Below are positions 10,791-22,249 of a stretch of DNA of 64,000 nucleotides, one piece after another. The first letter of the stretch is position 1, and each line of letters starts with the position of its first letter. The translations under genes were made by a program, and so were the position numbers. Location: the NCBI RefSeq assembly GCF_030247185.1, contig NC_080572.1, positions 210,829,435-210,893,434 of the forward strand. Direction: 5' to 3'. A model generated the notes under the pieces. The model ran no database searches. It was not told the DNA's origin and saw only the letters and a program-made list of their open reading frames with translations. This DNA comes from Malaya genurostris. Its lineage: Eukaryota > Arthropoda > Insecta > Diptera > Culicidae.

Positions 10791-11145
10791 GAATCGGCTG
10801 CGAAGTCTGTTGAAATGGAAGGTCAAGTTTCGCATCGGTATGAAATACTCACAGTTTTCCATAATTTTTGTTCGTGATCTAGATTTTATTACGTAAAAGC
10901 GTGACAGCTCTAGAGGTTCACGATTTACGTAATATAATTTAATTCATTTGTTCGATAATGCATGCGCAGTATCAGCAACCAGTTGTGTTACCACACGGGC
11001 ACCCTTTTAGACATCATTTACACTTAGAACAGAACAGAACAGACAAAAAAAAACACATTCAGAACAGAGCCTTTGTTGTTGTCTGCCCGAAAAACTTCCA
11101 GATGTTCAAACAGTATCTTACGTGGAATTGCGTAGAAAATTTTCG
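10791..11145. other. 5' flank of lipase B, no gene seen
   Basis: No recognised repeat. The upstream frame beginning at 10958 overlaps lipase B in another frame and has no family features, so it is treated as chance. Confidence 0.45.
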
Positions 11146-11153
11146 TATTAAAA
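11146..11153 (+). promoter_or_regulatory. Possible TATA-like box of lipase B
   Basis: TATTAAAA lies 93 bp upstream of the ATG, and a TCAAGG initiator-like site (A at 11182) follows about 36 bp later. The spacing is like that of lipase C (35 bp), but the initiator match is weak. Confidence 0.4.
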
Positions 11154-11238
11154 ATAGCCCCCGTTGGTTTAATCTGTTGTCAAGGATTGATAGTCAAATT
11201 GAAAAGTCGCAAACGACCGGTTTGAGTTTCAGAAGGAA

Positions 11239-12325
11239 ATGGAACTCCTGTTTAAAGTGTTGGTACTACTTTTGCTCGGCCAACATGCTTTGGCCGGACT
11301 GTTGGATTTATTTAGTGCTACCTCCGATTACAATGCGGCTTTCTTGATGGACAGTTTGTTTGGGATAGTGGCTAATGACACTAAATATATCCTGAGTGAT
11401 GATTCTTCGAACCCAATCGAGGTAGACGTAACATTTTGGTGTGGAAACCGGTACGTCAATTTAGTTTGAATCGTTCTTCATTTTAGTTGAACTCTTACGG
11501 TTTTACAGAAACTCGCCGAATCTCACCCAAACTGCTATTAGTGATGGCAGTTTACGTTCAAAGATTGATACCTCAAAACCGATAGTATTCATTACCCATG
11601 GATGGCTGGATAACCGCAATAGGAATTGGATCAAGGCCATGCAGGCTGACTATCTAAAGTTTGTCGACACCAACATCTGTGTGGTGGATTGGGGCAACTT
11701 GGCGATTTACGGATACGCACTGGCCGCAAATCACACCGTCCGAGTGGGTGCCTATTTGGCCAATTTCATCAAATATTTGAACGGTGAAGGAATTCCGTTG
11801 AGTAAGATATCGCTGGTTGGACATAGCATGGGAGCCCATATCAGCGGGAATGCTGGCATGAATCTGGGAGGTAAGGTAGGGGCCATTTATGGACTGGATC
11901 CGGCGAGTCCCCTGTTCAAAATGCCCTTCGATATTGGAACTTCGAAAAGGCTGGACAGCTCCGATGCCCAGTACGTTCAGATGATCATAACATCCCGGTG
12001 CACTTGGGGTGTGTGCGTTGGTGATGGCCACGAGAATTTCTACCCGACCGGAGGATTGGTACCGCAACCGAATTGTGCGATTCCTTTGCTTAGCAATGCG
12101 GAAAGTGGGGAACCAGTCAGTTGCAGTCATGCGCACTCATATACGCTCTTTCGGATGGCACTGAACAGGAACAATGTGTTTAATGGGAAGAAATGTTTTG
12201 GTTACGCAGCTTATCTGGCAGGTTTGTGTATCTTCAATAAATCCTCGAAAATGGGGATATATTCGAGCCGCATTGGAGGAGATTTCTATCTATTGACATC
12301 CGCGTTCGAACCGTACACGGTGTGA
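11239..12325 (+). CDS. Lipase B: secreted lipase / phospholipase A1-like
   Basis: Exons 11239-11450 and 11509-12325 flank a 58-bp GT-AG intron in phase 2 and give 342 residues. A signal peptide (MELLFKVLVLLLLGQHALAG) is followed by LLDLF as in lipase A. Family marks are HGWLDN, nucleophile elbow GHSMG with Ser177, Asp201 in GLDPASP, and catalytic His278 in CSHAHS. The Cys-Thr-Trp-Gly-Val-Cys lid is as short as in lipase A. It is a close paralogue of lipase A over the whole length, with the same gene structure, so the pair arose by duplication and inversion. A secreted ester hydrolase acting on lipids or phospholipids in the gut or body fluid is the likely role; the substrate is inferred, not shown. 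There are no stops or shifts. The exact homologous start supports the ATG choice over the longer frame at 10958. Confidence 0.94.
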
Positions 12326-13047
12326 GGGACCATTTTAGGTCTCTGCTGGGAATTAAAAATTCCGAATTTTAAACGAAGTGATAGCTTTTTACCTGAAGTT
12401 GTAGTTGACTTACCTGAAAATAGAAAAGAAAAAGGAATGTTAGCGTTTATTTTTTTTTATTGATGTCATAGAAAAAGTAATTTTTTTTATTGCATTTGAA
12501 TCCCAGTGCACGTTCAAGAAATAGGCAGTCACAAGGCAAAACCGTCTCATATTTCCTGCTATGGTGCAACTACACTTTTACTAGTTGCTATGTCTTAATC
12601 AGATCCGAAAGAGAGAAAGTGAACTCGAGAGACACACACGAATCAGGACGATGCAGCGGAACCGTATCAGTTAACTGATAAGTGCTAAAAATAAAAAAAA
12701 AACACTCGTCTCAACAGACTATTGAAAAGATTGCATCAAAAAAGGCGGGTGGGTAATGTCACAGACATAACTGGAGGACAAGAATACGCATAAAACTGAC
12801 ACACTTACGAATATAGATAATCGTTTGTATTAGTTGATTGTATGAATTTTGCAACAACTCCAAAATTGTAACGGGGCATCCACACTAAAGTACGACATAT
12901 TGACGATAAACACAGTCTACCATACAAGTAAATAACACAAAGCAAATAAGAGCAAAAAATAGTAAGTAGAGGGAAACTTCGCGCAATCCTGAGGGAATAT
13001 TTTAATGGTTCTAAAAAGAATCTATTGGCGGAATTTATTCGAAGTTT
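12326..13047. other. 3' flank of lipase B; contains a dispersed 55-bp block
   Basis: No gene. Around 12741-12805 lies GGCGGGTGGGTAATGTCACA and then AGAATACGCATAAAACTGAC, a block repeated at 27210-27285, 43346-43410 and (inverted) 59010-59085. What element it marks is unknown; an end or 5' UTR of a retroelement is possible. Confidence 0.5.
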
Positions 13048-13119
13048 ACATAGGGTCAGAAAGGTTTGCAGGCCCGAAGAGGCGAATGGCCTTAAGGAGC
13101 TAAAACCTCTATAATAAAT
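13048..13119 (+). mobile_element. SINE 3' fragment
   Basis: Contains CATAGGGTCAGAAAGG, GAAGAGGCGAATGGCCTTAAG and AAACCTCTATAAT, matching the 3' half of the full SINE at 52628-52791. The tRNA-derived promoter half is missing. Confidence 0.75.
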
Positions 13120-13129
13120 GTTTTACCAT

Positions 13130-13480
13130 CATTTATTCATCTACACCAGAACCGAATTTTTGGAATTATTTTTTGAAACTGAAAGGATTTGAATTTTTAG
13201 TTCCAAAATTCGGGTTAAGAGTACAGATCTAACATTTAGTTTCAGAATCTAGATCTAAAATTCATATCCTGAATTTTATTCCAGAATTCTGAAATTAAAA
13301 CCATTAAATTAGCATTCCTTATGCAAATTCTGAACAAAAAATAAAGAACTAAATTCTGTTTCAAAATCTGGTCAAGAAACCAGTTCCAGATTCCAGAATA
13401 AGGATTCAGTTACAGAGATTTAATCCAGGTTTCCATACAATTTTTGAATTCAGGTTTCAGAAATTTATCTTAAATTCAGT
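13130..13480. repeat. Degenerate GAATTC/CCAGAATTC-type minisatellite
   Basis: Loosely periodic phrases such as CAGAATTCTGAAATT and TTCCAGATTCCAGAA. The same kind of tract occurs at 43430-43720 and 52280-53150, each with different order and drift. Two of the three tracts are adjacent to or contain the SINE. Confidence 0.6.
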
Positions 13481-13804
13481 TGTTGCTACTGTTTGAAGGC
13501 GACTACTCGTCAGGACTTTCGAAATGCGAATGTGAGCACGACCTGAGGGTAACACCTGGAAAACGTCTCTCTTCCGGCAGTAGTGTTGAAATTGGAGAAA
13601 CAATATTCTGTAATTGAAGAGTGTTGCATTCTCAACTTTTATGCCGGAAATAACATAAAAACGTCGTGAGTTAATAAGTAGCTATTCACCGGAAGATCTA
13701 CGAAGCGTGAGAGATGCGCACTGTTTTGTCTAAGCGGACTAATTCTGGTCTTAGAAAAAATGTTCTATTCCATGGGTAGAAAAAAAATCGCATAACTTTG
13801 AAAA
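13481..13804. other. Non-coding, nothing recognised
   Basis: No frame, repeat family or terminal motif could be supported. Confidence 0.4.
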
Positions 13805-14003
13805 AAACTTTTTTAATTCACCTAGTGGTTATGCCTTTCTCTTATTACTTATATTTTCAAAATCATTACTAGAAGATTCTGTCAAGATTGTTTTTTCAAA
13901 CTTGATTAAAATCAAAAGCTTTCCAAAAACTACCATCACCTTTTCAATTTGTAAATAGTTATGTTAAGTAAATACAGATATGAATTTGGCAACCCTGCAC
14001 CCT
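13805..14003 (-). repeat. Host-repeat 3' end, cut by a DD37E element
   Basis: Reading on the minus strand it has GCAGGGTTGCCAAATT, TTAACATAACTATTTACAAA, then AATATAAGTAATAAGAGAAAG and ends ACCACTAGGTGAATTAA, the order seen in the host repeat at 46390-46550. The DD37E element at 14005 begins inside the phrase GCAGGGTTGCC, so the transposon landed in the repeat. Confidence 0.75.
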
Positions 14004-14004
14004 A

Positions 14005-15270
14005 AAGCTTGCTTCAGATAGAATTTGAACAAAGACAATTGCCTGTATTTCAGTTATTTATTATTGAATTCAAGATCTTTTTTCATACAAATGTAGTGTT
14101 TAAGAAAAAATACGGATAAAATTATTCGTCACGGTTTCGAAGGAACTCTCGAATTTTTCCTGTAACACGGCTCATTAGGTGGCGCACGCCTTCTTCGTCC
14201 ATTGTTGTAGCTATCTTATTCCACCAGGTCGTCATCTGATTGATGTCCTTGACAATCTTTCCCTTTGCCTTTAGTCTCCTCTTCATGATTGCCCAGTATT
14301 TCTCAATAGGGCGGAACTGGGGACAGTTGGGTGGGTTAAGGTTTTTCGGAACAAACTGAACCCCTTTCTCCGCATACCATTCTTGAACGACTTTGCTGTA
14401 ATGACAGCTTGCCAAATCTAGCCAAAACATTACGGGATGGTCGTGGGATCGAATGAACGGCAAAATTCGTTTTTGGAGACACTCTTTTTGGTATAGTTCC
14501 GATGTCATTGTCTTATTTGTAACGAAAACTTTCGTTTTTGTTTTGCCACAGCTGCAAATGCCCTGCTAAATCATAAATTTTCTTGCAAATTTGTCGGCAA
14601 AAACAAATTTAAATTTGACTGGAACATCCCCCCGAGCCGTTGCCAAGTAAAATTTTTGACCTGGGATTTGCCCGAAGTCAGCCTTGGCATAGGTTTCATC
14701 GTCCATCAGAAGACACCCATCGAACTTGGTTAGCACCTGGTCATATAGTTTCCGAGCACGAATTTTGACCACACTATTCTGTTTTATGGTCCGATTTGGC
14801 TGTTTGCTAGCTCGATACGACTTGATTCCTTCCCGGATTCGAGTTCTCCTCACGGTACTATGGGCGGCACCGAATTTTCTGGACAAATCACGGTCCGACA
14901 GATTAGGATTCCTCTTACTTGTCTTCAAAATCTTACCACGCAGTTTCCGGTTGACAGTTCCACTCCGACGATTGGCGTGAGGCTTCCGAATCGTCGTCAA
15001 TGTGTCCTTATACGCGCCATACGGTATTTCTAGGCAATTTCAGCTGATGCAGACCACAATGGATTTTCCAAATAACTGTGCACAATTTTTACCCTTCTTT
15101 CGGCTTCCATGTTGATTGTTTACAAAGTACAGTCAATTTGGGGAATGTCAAAATCATACGTAAAGCTGACAAAATTCCCGACACGTGGGCGCCAAGAACT
15201 TCCAAATCCGTCCACCAGGAGCGCCACAATATGAACAAAAGTTTGTTACAATTCTAAATGAAGCAAGCTT
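14005..15270 (-). mobile_element. Tc1/mariner DD37E element, second subfamily, full length
   Basis: Inverted ends AAGCTTGCTTCA on the left and TGAAGCAAGCTT on the right (imperfect match extends about 30 bp: TAGAATT and AACAAA follow), flanked by TA at 14003-14004 and 15271-15272. Length 1266 bp is usual for the superfamily. Terminal sequence differs from the 3092 and 24179 elements, so this is another subfamily. Confidence 0.92.
14122..15110 (-). pseudogene. DD37E transposase, few lesions
   Basis: Starting at the ATG at 15110 (MEAERRVKIVHSYLENP) the protein has two DNA-binding helix regions (LSDRDLSRKFGAAHSTVRRT), the first Asp in LLMDDETYAKAD, the second in FWLDLASCHYS and the Glu in RPIEKYW with 37 residues between, followed by a basic C-terminus ending FLRNRDE at the stop at 14122. 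All three catalytic residues are present. Lesions: a TAG after SAEIA near 15030, a frameshift near 15005, and a TAG at 14566-14568 where relatives have Trp (WQ.ICSCG). It is a recent pseudogene compared with the other copies here. Confidence 0.9.
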
Positions 15271-15272
15271 TA

Positions 15273-15453
15273 TGGTTAAAGCCGGGGTAAAATAAATGAT
15301 ATAAAAAAGCAAGTTTTATGACTTTGAGAGTGGATAACATTACTGAGAGAACGTGTTGTTAAGAAGACATGTGGAGTGCGATAAATAAAGTAATGATGCA
15401 AATACTGTCTAAGCTATAGTGTGAATTTAGAAGTCAACAGTGAAGAAACGTTG
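15273..15453. other. Spacer between two transposons
   Basis: The start (AAAGCCGGGGTAAAATAAAT) resembles 17705-17730 (AAAGCTGGGGGAAAGTAAAT). No other feature seen. Confidence 0.35.
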
Positions 15454-16958
15454 CACAGTGGGGAAAAACGATCAAAAACGCGACTTTGCTCAATAATTTT
15501 ATAAAAACATGAGCAAATATTTTAAGAAATGCAAATTTTTCTGTAGAATCGATTTATGATAGTTAGAAGATCCGCAAAATTCACTATCATGCCCGTTTTG
15601 CTCCAATTCCTCTTTCTTCTGACTTTACTTTGAAAACTAACTGTGAAACACAGGAAAAAATTCAATTCCACCAATCGGAAGGTATTCCTGGCATGCTCAT
15701 AAGTTAGATAAATGGATTGTTTTTAATAAGATTGACCGCAAACAACTGTATTCTGTTTTACCCCCAGTCATCTTCTTCTGTGAATTTACAGAAGAAAAGT
15801 TCTACTGATCGGTGTTTGAACCAATTTTGGTTAAACAAGACAGTTCTATGTTTCGCATATAACCTCAAATATTAATTTACAGATAGTGTTCATGATCGCA
15901 TGCTTCGTACTACGTCGTTTTACCCCAATTTTCCGACAAATATAATTTTATGATGAATTCAGATTTATAATCTAGAAGCAGATCCACTATGACCTACCAA
16001 TATTGGTTCATATTACGTGGTTCATATCATGATCCAATTAAACACAATAAGAATGACAGTACTAGCCTGTTTAACCCGTTTTACCCTAATTTATTTCATA
16101 AGTCGTATTTCTGGTTAACCTTTCTTTCGCATACCGAAAGCAGGCTGATTGCGGTTGATGAAAATCGATTAATATTACGAAAAACGACCTGAAAATAGGA
16201 TTACAAATAAATTCAATGACCGCACGAATTTTGTTATACCGTTTTACCCCAATTTATTTCATAAGTCGTGAATTCAATGTGGAGCAAAATCTTAAGACTA
16301 AGTTAAAAGATAAATTGGGGTAAAACGGTCCAACAAGTTTCGTGCGGCCGTTGAATTCATTTGTAATCCTATTTTCAGGTCTTTCTTCGTAATATTAATC
16401 GATTTTCATCAACTGCAATCAGCCTGCTTTCGGTATGCGAGAGAAAGTTCAACCAGAAATACGACTTTTGATATAAATTAGGGTAAAACGGGTTAAACAG
16501 GCTAGTACTGTAATTCCTATTGTGTTTAATTGGATCGCAGATATTTTGCACGTATTATGAACCAATATTGATAGATCGCATTGGATCTACTTTTGGATTG
16601 TAGATCATATTTCAACTGAATATTATAACTAGAAAAGAAATGGGGTAAAACGGTGCAACGAGTTTTCTGCTGTCAATAAAACTACATGCAATCGATTTGT
16701 TAGATTTTTTTACATCGGAAACACTCTATTCGCTCTTCTGCAAGTTCTTCGGTTTCATGTTATATAGTTAAGCTTGAATACAATGCAGTATAAAAAGGGA
16801 ACTTGGGGTAAAATGAACATGATAGCGTTTCGTGCGGTCCTTCTAAATACATGGAATCGATTTTACTGACCATTTTACACCAAAAAAGTGCTTTGTGGTC
16901 AGCTGTATCATGCCTCCAAAAAAATCGTCGCGTTTTTGGTCCATTTTGCCCCACTGTG
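15454..16958. mobile_element. Foldback element with CACAGTG ends, Transib-like, non-autonomous
   Basis: The element starts CACAGTGGGG and ends CCCCACTGTG, with a 5-bp duplication CGTTG at 15449-15453 and 16959-16963. The two halves are inverted copies around a centre near 16285 (arm pair 15981-16256 and 16307-16590 is the clearest). Each arm is built of about 160-bp units marked by GGGGTAAAACGG: reversed at about 15592, 15755, 15918, 16077, 16240 and forward at about 16317, 16481, 16640, 16804. The right arm has one unit fewer. Transib transposons have CACWRTG-type ends and 5-bp, GC-rich duplications, so that superfamily is the best fit; no transposase is encoded, so this is inference. Confidence 0.82.
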
Positions 16959-16963
16959 CGTTG

Positions 16964-18420
16964 GTTCGGGAGAATGTAATATGTGAAAATTTGAGAAAAA
17001 GTTTGCACTCAATTATCTCTGAAAGAACTCAACCGATTTTCGCAAACAAAGATTCAAATGAAAGGTCTTATAGTTTACTAAAAATTTGTAAAACATTTTA
17101 TCTGGATCCGACTTCCGGTTCCGGAACTAAAACGTGATAAGTGGAAAATTACCAATTTCATTAGCATTTTTTCACGAACGACGGTCAAAAACAGGTACAA
17201 ATCCCTTAAAACTGTCGGATAAATTTTCCTAGTTTGCAGAGCTTGTTAGTTTGTGGGCATAAAAACTTAATTCGGCACTACTGGTCCACCCTTTTCCAGG
17301 TCCGGAAGCACCGAAAGTGGTGATGTAAAATTCCAAAAATAGAATTCACTTCGATTTTTCTGCGATGCTTGAACCGATTTTCACAAATCATGATTTGAAG
17401 TGAAGCTCATTTTATCTTCAAAAATACTGTGAAATTTCATCCAGGTCTGACTTCCGGTTCCGCAGTTACAGGGCGATGAGTGTCGAAGCTTTCAAATTGG
17501 CATATAGAATGACAATTCAATACCGTATAACGTGGAAGAAGAAAAGACAAAACGAACGATGCGTGCTTTGTTCTTTTTCGCTATACAGAAAACGAAACGG
17601 TTACGAATGTCAGCTACTAGTGTGTGGTATTGGTAAAAGACGGTGCTGTGGTTGATAAAAAAATTTGCTCTTTCATAAGTGCGACCGAAAGAATAACAGA
17701 ATGTAAAGCTGGGGGAAAGTAAATGATTTAAAAAAAAAATGTCAATGAATTAAAGTTTATTTGAAAAAAATATGCAATTTTCACAGCCGGTAGTGCAGTA
17801 ATACCGTGTCGGTGGTGTAATGATGGCAATAATAATAATAATAAAAAATAATAATAATAGTAATAATAATTATAATAATCCTACTACATGTTTTATGCTG
17901 CTGATTCATGCTGTTTAGCTTAACTTACATATGCAGAAGTAACAAAAACGCATTTTCGTTTCATTTGTTAAATTTCGTTTAATTGGTTTAATCAAAATAG
18001 AGCATGAGATAGTAAGTCTAGGTTTAACTAGATTCAAAACTGTTCCAATTTGTAGGTCATATTGGTTGCTGGCAAACGAATCAACTTCGGCTATTCCGGT
18101 CATCTGAATCCAATTTCGAAAGAATTTGAAATGGTGATTGAAAACTGCAAATCACCAAACTTGCTTCAAGATGGCCAAATCGATTTTCACAAATTTATTC
18201 TTACGGTTCCACACGGAATTCCTAACTTTGTTGTGGATACTATTTCCGGTACTACAGGGTAAACAGGATTTGCAGAGTTTGTAAGATTAGGTCCGACCAA
18301 ATTTTCTTATTTCTATTCAATGAACAGTTGTTTTTTCGCGAATTTCACGGTAATATTTATGATGTAATGAATACTATGAGAAAGGCATCAGGCACACCAC
18401 TAGGTGGATTAGAATAGGAT
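16964..18420 (+). repeat. Host-repeat block, with a foreign centre
   Basis: 16990-17590 holds host-repeat monomers (ACTCAACCGATTTTCGCAAA, GATTCAAATGAAAGGTCT, GACTTCCGGTTCCGGAAC, then GCGTGCTTTGTTC). 18045-18420 holds the later part (AATCAACTTCGGCTATTCCG) and the 3' end GAGAAAGGCATCAGGCACAC followed by CACTAGGTGGATTAG. The middle (about 17600-18040) does not match the repeat and includes an AT-rich microsatellite. Confidence 0.75.
17828..17882 (+). repeat. (AAT)n microsatellite
   Basis: A run of ATAATAATAATAATAAAAAA and similar imperfect AAT triplets. Confidence 0.9.
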
Positions 18421-20980
18421 TTTTCATCTTTTTTTGTTTTCTAGCTTCGCATTTTTTTTAAATACTGTTTCCCTCATTCAACCAGTGCTTCGCCTTAACC
18501 TTGTCGCACAAAGCGAGTGCACATTTCCACCCGAGACAAACCACCCGCCTATCAAAGGTCCACTTAACTGGCCATGGCAACAGTGCAGAAGCGAGAAACA
18601 GCACATAATTACCGGCAAAAGTTTTGCACGCGGACTGAACTTCTTAAAAACTCATTACACAACATCCAGCAGCGACAGCAGACAGCTCGACGTCGAGAGG
18701 CGTGAATCAGAAGGCGCCATGTGGGTGTGGATGTGTGTGCTGGACTAGAATAGTGAAACAGCTCGGTGCTGAATGGGGCATGATGTTTAGTTTAGTTTGT
18801 TTACTGAAAACATTTAGCTCGAAATTAATCTTTCCAGCAGTTTTCTTCGAAATGCATCCCAACAAGCAACGGGCGAAGGCTAGCAAACTGGATGACTGTT
18901 GAGCTGGTATCCCTCAAATGTCCTTGGATATATTTAAACCGGTTGTAGATCCATGCTCTCTATTATTTCCGATCAATCGAATTTCATCGTTGTAAGAACT
19001 GTTTTGAATTTCGATACATTCCGGTGACGACCACAATTAGGTTAAAATTTGGGACAAAATGAATGTTATAAAAATATTGATACAGTTATTGCTATAGGCA
19101 TATAATTTTTTTCGTGCGGGCACCAAAGGGTTAAGATATCTCACAAACCCCCACTTCACTTGCGGCACGGTGGAGGAGATCCTTTGAAAAGGGTGCTTCT
19201 CAAGAAGTAATTATACTATATGACGAGTTCGTTGAAACGTGGAATGGGCAGCTAAACATTCGCTAACGCTTTTAGGAAGCAGTCTTGGTGCTGATGCTGA
19301 AAATCTTTTCTCATTTTGTTTCCACCGCCAGCCAACATTCCAACTACAGTGCTGGGAGGGCTGGGGCTTCTTTGAACGTGTTGAAATTCTACGAACCATG
19401 ATTTTCAGAGTTTCTGTTTAGCTTTACGGTGAAGATTCTGGGCCGGGTTTCTGGGATTGAACTGCTAATGGCGTTACTTCCCGGTCGGACTATTAGTCAA
19501 TGAGGCAGAAATTGTTGAATGGACTCTGATGCGGTTGAGCGACTTCTGGGTTTTTCAGGAGATCCATTTTACTGTCTAGAGTTTTTTTTACGTAACGGGA
19601 AAAACAAGCGTGAGAAAAGTGTATATATATAATACAGCATCTCGCTTTAACTATTTAGGAATTGGGAAAATCGATTCCATTTTCGAAGGGATGGCATTAT
19701 CTTATGAATATTTTTTTTATAGGAAAGCTGGTTGCACACCTTTTGGTAATATACAAATGATTGATTATTGGTAATAAATTGATTTCCACTTTCTCGCCTA
19801 CTGATGATATTCAACAACATGATTTATTTATTTATGCGTCAAACAACTGTAGAGTACAAAATATGTTCCATATTTAATTTTGGTCTGTTAATCTTCTGCG
19901 ATTTAGTTTCAGACTTTGTATTATTTGTTTTCTAGACAAAGTTCAATTGATCAATTGACAGTTTACGACGTGACATGGCATAGCATCATTCTATTAATAA
20001 GATTATTTTTTGCATAATTTGGCTAACAAAATTTTGCATAAAACTAGATTAGAGTTTATTGTTTACATGTGTAAAATTTCGTCACAATCCGTCAAGTGGT
20101 TACTGTGATTGCTTCCTAGTGAGAAGTGCTTCGACAATATATTAGGGACGCATTCATTTTCTACTTAACAGGCTGGTTTGATGCTTGGTTTAATGTTTAT
20201 ATGACAAACTAGGGATCTTTCCAATGGAATGCTATTGTGAAAAGAGAGAACAAATTAGTTAGTCTGAGAAGGTTATGGGTTCTCTGGTGTGTCGAGTATG
20301 AAACTGAAATAAATCACATTCATTTTTCAATTATTTTTCAGATGATTTAAGCAGTGTTGCTACAATTTTTATTGGGGAATTTATATCTACATTCATAAAA
20401 TATACGCAATTTTCCATCAAACATTGATGAAAAATTTATCAAAACTGTTATTTCATCCAGAAAGGTAGGCTTAATATTCGTTAGTTCAAGCCACTTTAAT
20501 AAACTTGTTGCACTCCATATATAAGTACATAGATCAATGACACACGTACCAAATAAAATGTACGTAATACACAAATTACCAACACAAGTAAACATGGTGT
20601 ACATTTGATTCTTGAGTATAATAAGAGATATTTACAATTGGATCCACCCATTCTAGTAAAGGGTAAATTTTGAATAGGCGCCCCATAGTAAAGTAAGTCG
20701 TATTCATGACAAAAATAAGCCAAATATGATAGAAAAATTAAGCATGAACATGCCATGTCAGCTACCAATCAAAAACTGATTTTGAATCTCGCTTATTTTA
20801 ACACCCGCACCATAACAAACTCTTTCAGCGAAAGTTCTATCCAGAATGGGAAATCGCTACTACGGCTCTATGTTTTTCTTACTCAAGTTGAAAAACTACA
20901 CAGTTGCCAGAAACAGTTGCAATATAAAAAAAAAATTCTTACTATTTCGGTTTTGCTGAGAACCTAGTCGATATTTTTAA
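18421..20980. other. 2.5-kb stretch without a recognised gene
   Basis: Open frames at 18434-18748 (104 codons, plus), 20347-20604 and 20496-20768 (85-90 codons, minus, hydrophobic) match no family I can name. The 20640-20710 part (CCCCATAGTAAAGTAAGTCG) recurs at about 28376-28400, so at least that part is a dispersed repeat. 18440-18760 is less AT-rich than its surroundings. No splice-consistent gene could be built. Confidence 0.45.
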
Positions 20981-22087
20981 AGGGGGGAGGGTGCTTAGGA
21001 TCTAACACTTTTGAAAAATCATTTATTATTTTTTTATATTTTCTTATAGTAAAACATTTGAAGAATTTTCTGTGAAATTGTCAAGCCCATTGGAACGAAA
21101 CTCTGGAAGATATGGATCTTTATCTATGGCTATCTCATTCTACGAAGAAGCAAGAGCTCGGCGCACAGGCCCAAGATTTCTACTTCGATTGACTTCAAAA
21201 CTTAACAAATCTTTCTTGAAATGTTTCGTTATAATAAATTATAATAGAAAAAAATATGATTTTTTGAAAATGTCAGGCCCTACGGGCTTCCTGGAGTAAT
21301 TAATTGTTTCCATTGATTTTATCGACAAAAACGTTTAAACGCGTTTTTCTCGAAAGCAAGTTTTGAAAGTTCGTGTCCATCGTCATTCAGAAACTACTGC
21401 ACCATTTTTTTTTTCAAATTTTGCACACACTTTCTACATATAGAAACCCAGACCCCAACGTTTTCCTTTTCGTTGTTTGTTACTTTGGGAAGGTTTAACC
21501 GCTACAAAATGGCGGATTTTTTCGTAAAAAATCGTAGTTTTCACTTTGAACAACCACCAAAAATTAAAAAAAATATTTAGAAATCAAACAGAAACGTTGG
21601 GGTCTAGAAAAACTTCTTCTCTAATACCGTTTTCGTTTTTGAACCTACACGCTGGCAACTATGAATCCGAGTAAAACGAACACGTGTTACGCGCCCTAGA
21701 CAACAACTCATATAAAAAAGAAAAAATAAACAAACTTGCATGGATATCGTGGTGCGACCCGAGAAAATTTTCAGAGCGAAACTACGCGACGTGAGTCCGA
21801 TCCAGAGCGACCCCAGGTTGCTAAAACAAACACATCAACAGTTGTTTGGGCGACTCTGGGTCACCTCTCGGGCTGCTCTGATCAGTAAACGAAAACGGTA
21901 TAGCTATGCTGCGTTCAGTTGTTCACTTCTGATTAGTCTGCGCTGAGATACAGTGGACACCGCAAATCATGATTTTTAACAAGCGTTCTCAAAAATATCT
22001 CTTCAACGAATTATTTCTCAATATTTTTCCACGAAAAAATTACAAAATGTTGTTCGAATGATGCTTTTTATCATGCAAAACGTTTGT
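20981..22087 (+). repeat. Repeat family 1, copy 2, carrying a MITE
   Basis: Matches copies at 600 and 50958, with the middle segment that copy 1 lacks (TTTAAACGCGTTTTTCTCGA). It is interrupted by the MITE at 21625-21900. Copies 1 and 3 show the uninterrupted site as CTA-TAACTATGC and CTC-TAACTATGC. Confidence 0.85.
21625..21900 (+). mobile_element. TACCGTTTTCG MITE, copy 2 (276 bp)
   Basis: Inverted ends TACCGTTTTCGTTT and AAACGAAAACGGTA flanked by TAA (21622-21624) and TAG (21901-21903), a mutated 3-bp duplication. The empty site is visible in the sister repeat copies, which proves the ends. Internal sequence shared with the other copies includes CGAGAAAATTTTCAGAGCGA. No protein. PIF/Harbinger-type by its 3-bp target. 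Confidence 0.92.
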
Positions 22088-22249
22088 ACAAAAACGTTAA
22101 AAATCTTCTGTATTCAATATCATTCAAAACAATTCCTTCAATTAAATGCAAATGTAAAGAACATTAAAATATCTGGCACCACTTGCACACTCTGTAGTCA
22201 ACAAAACGCATTCAAACCAATACACACAGAATCCAATTAAAAAGAGCCG

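Noticed and set aside
11654..12136. 160-codon minus-strand frame inside lipase B
   Set aside because: Antisense shadow of the lipase coding sequence; no family match.
20347..20768. Two overlapping hydrophobic minus-strand frames as a chemoreceptor piece
   Set aside because: Hydrophobic, but no receptor signature. Part of the sequence (CCCCATAGTAAAGTAAGTCG) recurs at 28.38 kb, so it is repeat-derived at least in part.
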